Source: M55B175 sp964635265 (GTDB lineage Bacteria > Desulfobacterota > Desulfobacteria > Desulfobacterales > Desulfosalsimonadaceae). Taken from it: 36,067 nucleotides of DNA. The notes beneath the pieces are model-generated. The model was given only the letters and a program-made list of their open reading frames with translations, did not search any database and was not told where the DNA came from. The stretch lies in contig CAZWNV010000006.1 in NCBI GenBank assembly GCA_964635265.1, forward strand, positions 1-36,067, read 5' to 3'. The position numbers were made by a program, and so were the translations under genes. Shown here in pieces: positions 33,415 through 36,067 of the stretch (positions are counted from its first letter, which is position 1; the number at the start of each line of letters is the position of its first letter).

Positions 33415-34989
33415 ATGCACAATATAATTACGGAAATACAGAGCCTGGGGATTCGTCTCAGCTCAGCAGAATATGAAAGCAAGGGGGGGGCAGGACCTGC
33501 GGAAGGAAGCGCCTTCATTGTTGATGGTGCAGTTTTTTCTGCGCCGATTGCCGGCCATTATGTAAAAAGATCCCCTTATTCTCTGCAAAGAAACGAAAAA
33601 GGCTATCTTCTTTTAAAAAACGATATCGCGGTAGGGCCCATTGGTGTTGTACCGGAACCCGGATTTTATGGGTATCAGACTGACGAGGGAATCCCTTTCA
33701 GAAAGCTTGCCCTGCTTCATGGCAAGGATTGCCTTGCGACGACCGTGCTGCAAAGTTGTGTTCACTGGAAAAGAGGAAAGCAATGTGCCTTTTGTGCAAC
33801 GGAAATTTCGCTTGCCAACAATTCCACTGTACGATACAAAACGCCCGCCCAACTGGCGCAGGTGGCCAAAGTTGCATATGAGAGGGACAATATTGCACAC
33901 ATTGTTCTGACAACAGGTACCGGTGATCCGCCCGGCAGTGAAATCCCCCATCTTGCCCAATGCACAAAAGCAATTAAAGCAGAAGTGGATCTGCCGGTGC
34001 AGGTGCAATTTGCGCCGCCGGCTGATCTTGCGCTAATCGATCAAATTTATGATGCCGGCGCGGATGCCGTTGGCATTCATGTGGAAAGCTTTGATCGGGA
34101 AGTCCTTGAAGCCGTGGCACCTGCCAAGGCGGAAATCGGTCTGGCGCATTATGAGAAGGCCTGGAAAAAAGCCGTGGAACTATTCGGCGCAAATCAGGTC
34201 AGTAGTTTTCTCATATCAGGGCTTGGCGAATCCGCGGAATCGATACTTTGGGGAAGCGAATTCCTTGCTGATTTGGGAGTTTTTCCATTTGTCGTCCCCC
34301 TGCGGCCGATTCCGGGGTCAAAGCTTGCGGATCAAATACCTCCGGATCCTGAACATCTGAAACAGGTTTATCGCGCTGTTGCCAGAATTATCCAAAAAAA
34401 GGGACTTTCATCAGCGGCTGCCAAAGCAGGATGCGTAAGATGTGGCGCCTGCTCCGCCCTGTCCGTTTATGAGGACAGGCTTGCCGGCACTGATGCGCAC
34501 ACAGGGCCTTTCCCTGAAATTATTTGTCATAGTGCCAGGACGTTAGAGGAAAGAGAAAAAGCATTTGCGATTCGCAGGGAAGTATTTGTTCAAGAGCAGG
34601 GAATATTTCCAGATTCTGATCTGGATGAATACGATGCTGATGCGATTCATCTTGTTGCGGAAAAAAAAGGAGAAATTATCGGAACGGTTAGAATGTATAA
34701 ACCTTCTTCAACGGATGAGCACTGGATAGGCGGGCGACTTGCCGTGACCAGGGGCGAAAGACACACTCGTGCCGGGGCTCTTCTTGTGAAGGAAGCCATG
34801 AAAAGGGTAAAAAAAAGGGGATGCCGCAATTTTACCGCAAAAATACAAGCAAATAATATTTCCTTTTTTAAAAAATGCGGTTGGGAGCCGATTGGGGCGA
34901 TAAAAGACCATTTTGGCTTGCCGCACATCGAGATGAGGGCAGATTTAAACTGCATAGAAGATGATCGCATCCATTGTGAGTTGAACTGA
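33415..34989 (+). CDS. Radical SAM protein fused to a GNAT acetyltransferase (Nit1C D-E type)
   Basis: A single 524-residue reading frame. Residues about 1-360 match the MSMEG_0568-type radical SAM family of nitrilase-associated clusters. The cluster motif is C115-x8-C124-x2-C127 (CVHWKRGKQCAFC) instead of the common CX3CX2C. A second cysteine group, CVRCGAC, near residue 342 may hold another cluster. Residues about 375-515 are a GNAT domain of the MSMEG_0567 type (IRREVFVQEQGIF, GGRLAVTRGERHTRAG, FFKKCGWEPIG). In mycobacteria and cyanobacteria these are two genes; here they are fused. A run of eight G lies near the 5' end. The reaction of the family is not known; the AIR-synthase-like gene follows at once. 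Confidence 0.88.
   Translation: MHNIITEIQSLGIRLSSAEYESKGGAGPAEGSAFIVDGAVFSAPIAGHYVKRSPYSLQRNEKGYLLLKNDIAVGPIGVVPEPGFYGYQTDEGIPFRKLALLHGKDCLATTVLQSCVHWKRGKQCAFCATEISLANNSTVRYKTPAQLAQVAKVAYERDNIAHIVLTTGTGDPPGSEIPHLAQCTKAIKAEVDLPVQVQFAPPADLALIDQIYDAGADAVGIHVESFDREVLEAVAPAKAEIGLAHYEKAWKKAVELFGANQVSSFLISGLGESAESILWGSEFLADLGVFPFVVPLRPIPGSKLADQIPPDPEHLKQVYRAVARIIQKKGLSSAAAKAGCVRCGACSALSVYEDRLAGTDAHTGPFPEIICHSARTLEEREKAFAIRREVFVQEQGIFPDSDLDEYDADAIHLVAEKKGEIIGTVRMYKPSSTDEHWIGGRLAVTRGERHTRAGALLVKEAMKRVKKRGCRNFTAKIQANNISFFKKCGWEPIGAIKDHFGLPHIEMRADLNCIEDDRIHCELN
33483..33490 (+). repeat. G8 homopolymer inside the radical SAM-GNAT gene
   Basis: Eight consecutive G at codons 23-26 of the fusion gene. A G7 tract occurs in the next gene at 35314-35320. 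Such tracts can slip in replication or in sequencing. Here the frame is intact on both sides. Confidence 0.6.
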
Positions 34990-35002
34990 GGTGCAAATTG
35001 AA

Positions 35003-36064
35003 ATGACGGAAATGGCAAAAGACATACAATCTGTAGCAAGGAATCAAGAGTTAGACGATATTGTCGGAGCTGTAAGAAACTATCTCGGTCTTGTCCGCAA
35101 GAGTTCCATAAAGCATGTTTTCGAGATTTTGAAGCAGACCCATCAGTTTGGTGTGCAGCTACCGAATTACGGGGATGATGCGGCCGTGATACCCTGGAAG
35201 GGAGAGTACCTTCTTTTTGCCGCAGACGGAATGATGGCAGGGCTTCTTGCCAACGAGCCGTATGCGGCAGGAAAAGCATCTGTAATGGTAACGGTCAATG
35301 ATATTTACGCAATGGGGGGGCGTCCCATTGGCATGGTTAATGTTTTGGCAAGCGGCGATGAACAGCAGCGGAGCCGCATTGTGGAGGGGATTGAGAAGGG
35401 ATGCAGAAAACTGCGGGTGCCTATGCTGGGCGGGCACACGCATCCGGAATCGGCAGCAGGAGAGCCATCGCTCAGTGTTGCAATTTTAGGCTCTGCACAA
35501 AAACTTCTCCGGTCTCATCAGGCAAGAGAAGGCGATGATCTGATTCTGGCAGTTGATCTTAATGGGCGCCGCGGGTGTCAATCGGTGGTAAGTTGGGATG
35601 CAAATTCCGGGAATAGCCCGGAGGAGCTCCTTTTTCGACTGGAAGCGCTGCCGGAAACAGCAGAAAAGGAGTTGTCTTGTGCAGCCAAGGATATCAGCAA
35701 TGCCGGGATTCTCGGGACGATTTCCATTATGCTTGAGAATTCCGGTAAAGGCGGAGAAATTGATATAGATGCCATACCGCGGCCATCAAGCATTGAATTG
35801 ATCGATTGGCTGCATTGTTTCCAGAGCTTCGGGTTTATTCTGGCCGTGAACCCGAAACATTCCCGTGAAGTACAGGGGGTGTTTTCTACAAGAAATGTTG
35901 ATTCCGCAATAGTGGGAAAAGTAACTGCTTCGGCTCTTGTTAAGGTAAGGAAAGGAAACAATAAAAAGACGCTATTCAATTTTGAAAAAGAGGAAATTAC
36001 CGGTATACGCTATTGCCCTGACTGTTTGTCACCGACTGAAACTATGGCGGGCGGCAATCATTGA
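35003..36064 (+). CDS. AIR-synthase-related ATP-dependent protein (sll0787/Nit1C F type)
   Basis: ATG 35003 with GAGGTG 9 bases upstream is preferred over GTG 34991; the product has 353 residues. The fold is that of PurM, ThiL, SelD and HypE: YGDDAAVIP and the ADG segment bind ATP, VNDIYAMGGRP is the signature, GGHTHPES is the next conserved loop, and AKDISNAGILGT lies in the second domain. The C-terminus has CPDC. In the nitrilase-associated cluster this family always accompanies the radical SAM and GNAT genes. The chemistry is unproven; relatives activate an oxygen with ATP. It starts 13 bp after the fusion gene and ends 3 bp before the window edge, so further cluster genes may follow outside. 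Confidence 0.88.
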   Translation: MTEMAKDIQSVARNQELDDIVGAVRNYLGLVRKSSIKHVFEILKQTHQFGVQLPNYGDDAAVIPWKGEYLLFAADGMMAGLLANEPYAAGKASVMVTVNDIYAMGGRPIGMVNVLASGDEQQRSRIVEGIEKGCRKLRVPMLGGHTHPESAAGEPSLSVAILGSAQKLLRSHQAREGDDLILAVDLNGRRGCQSVVSWDANSGNSPEELLFRLEALPETAEKELSCAAKDISNAGILGTISIMLENSGKGGEIDIDAIPRPSSIELIDWLHCFQSFGFILAVNPKHSREVQGVFSTRNVDSAIVGKVTASALVKVRKGNNKKTLFNFEKEEITGIRYCPDCLSPTETMAGGNH

Positions 36065-36067
36065 AAT

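Noticed and set aside
1..36067. CRISPR arrays, tRNA or rRNA genes, insertion sequences
   Set aside because: None seen: no regularly spaced repeats, no cloverleaf or rRNA-like stretch noticed, and no transposase-like reading frame.

Overview
The window looks like a chromosomal segment of an anaerobic deltaproteobacterium (Desulfobacterota; a sulfate reducer or a syntroph). The support is gene content: aldehyde:ferredoxin oxidoreductase (AOR) family proteins, two HdrD/DsrK-like CCG iron-sulfur proteins, membrane-linked multiheme cytochromes c, and PAS-rich soluble hybrid kinases. This is inference; no rRNA or other marker gene is present. A run of exactly 100 N (14670-14769) is an assembly gap, so linkage across it is conventional. 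Base composition drops from clearly GC-rich left of about 11.4 kb to visibly more AT-rich on the right.

Left block (1-7145, +): a tightly packed five-gene signalling operon. It holds the 3' end of a histidine kinase-receiver protein, a receiver-PAS protein ending in a KaiA/RsbU-type helical domain, kaiB, kaiC, and a 1147-residue soluble hybrid kinase (five PAS, one GAF). The KaiA-like protein has Gly in place of the phospho-acceptor Asp. KaiC keeps both Walker A motifs, both Glu pairs and the Thr/Ser/Thr phosphorylation triad. This is a candidate complete A-B-C timing system outside cyanobacteria.

Middle (7231-12321): a small winged-helix-like gene on the minus strand, an M20 amidohydrolase, a full AOR with all four cluster cysteines, an AOR-adjacent unknown protein and an alpha/beta hydrolase. 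Then comes a minus-strand group (12355-16478), read as permease, two-helix membrane protein, [gap], universal stress protein, and fumarate-reductase-like flavoprotein. It diverges from a GntR/FCD regulator (17374). The 895-bp space between them carries two near-identical 21-bp boxes in inverted orientation, each exactly 6 bp upstream of a TTGACA -35 element. They are likely the regulator's operators.

Right block (17374-36064, +): a long catabolic/redox cluster. It opens with a FAD-linked dehydrogenase and its CCG iron-sulfur partner, an arginase-fold hydrolase, a methylmalonate-semialdehyde-type dehydrogenase, a ferritin-like protein, a two-cluster ferredoxin, an AOR-like protein without any cluster ligands, and a BPL_N/glutaminase-like protein. 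A membrane redox module follows (six-heme cytochrome, cytochrome b, seven-heme cytochrome fused to a NarI-like domain, HdrD-like protein). It ends with an unrecognised 236-aa protein, a radical SAM-GNAT fusion and an AIR-synthase-like protein. The last two are the D, E and F components of the nitrilase-associated Nit1C-type cluster, but no nitrilase is visible. A plausible reading is oxidation of an imported, probably nitrogenous substrate, with electrons passed through CCG proteins to the membrane cytochromes. The substrate is not identifiable from sequence.
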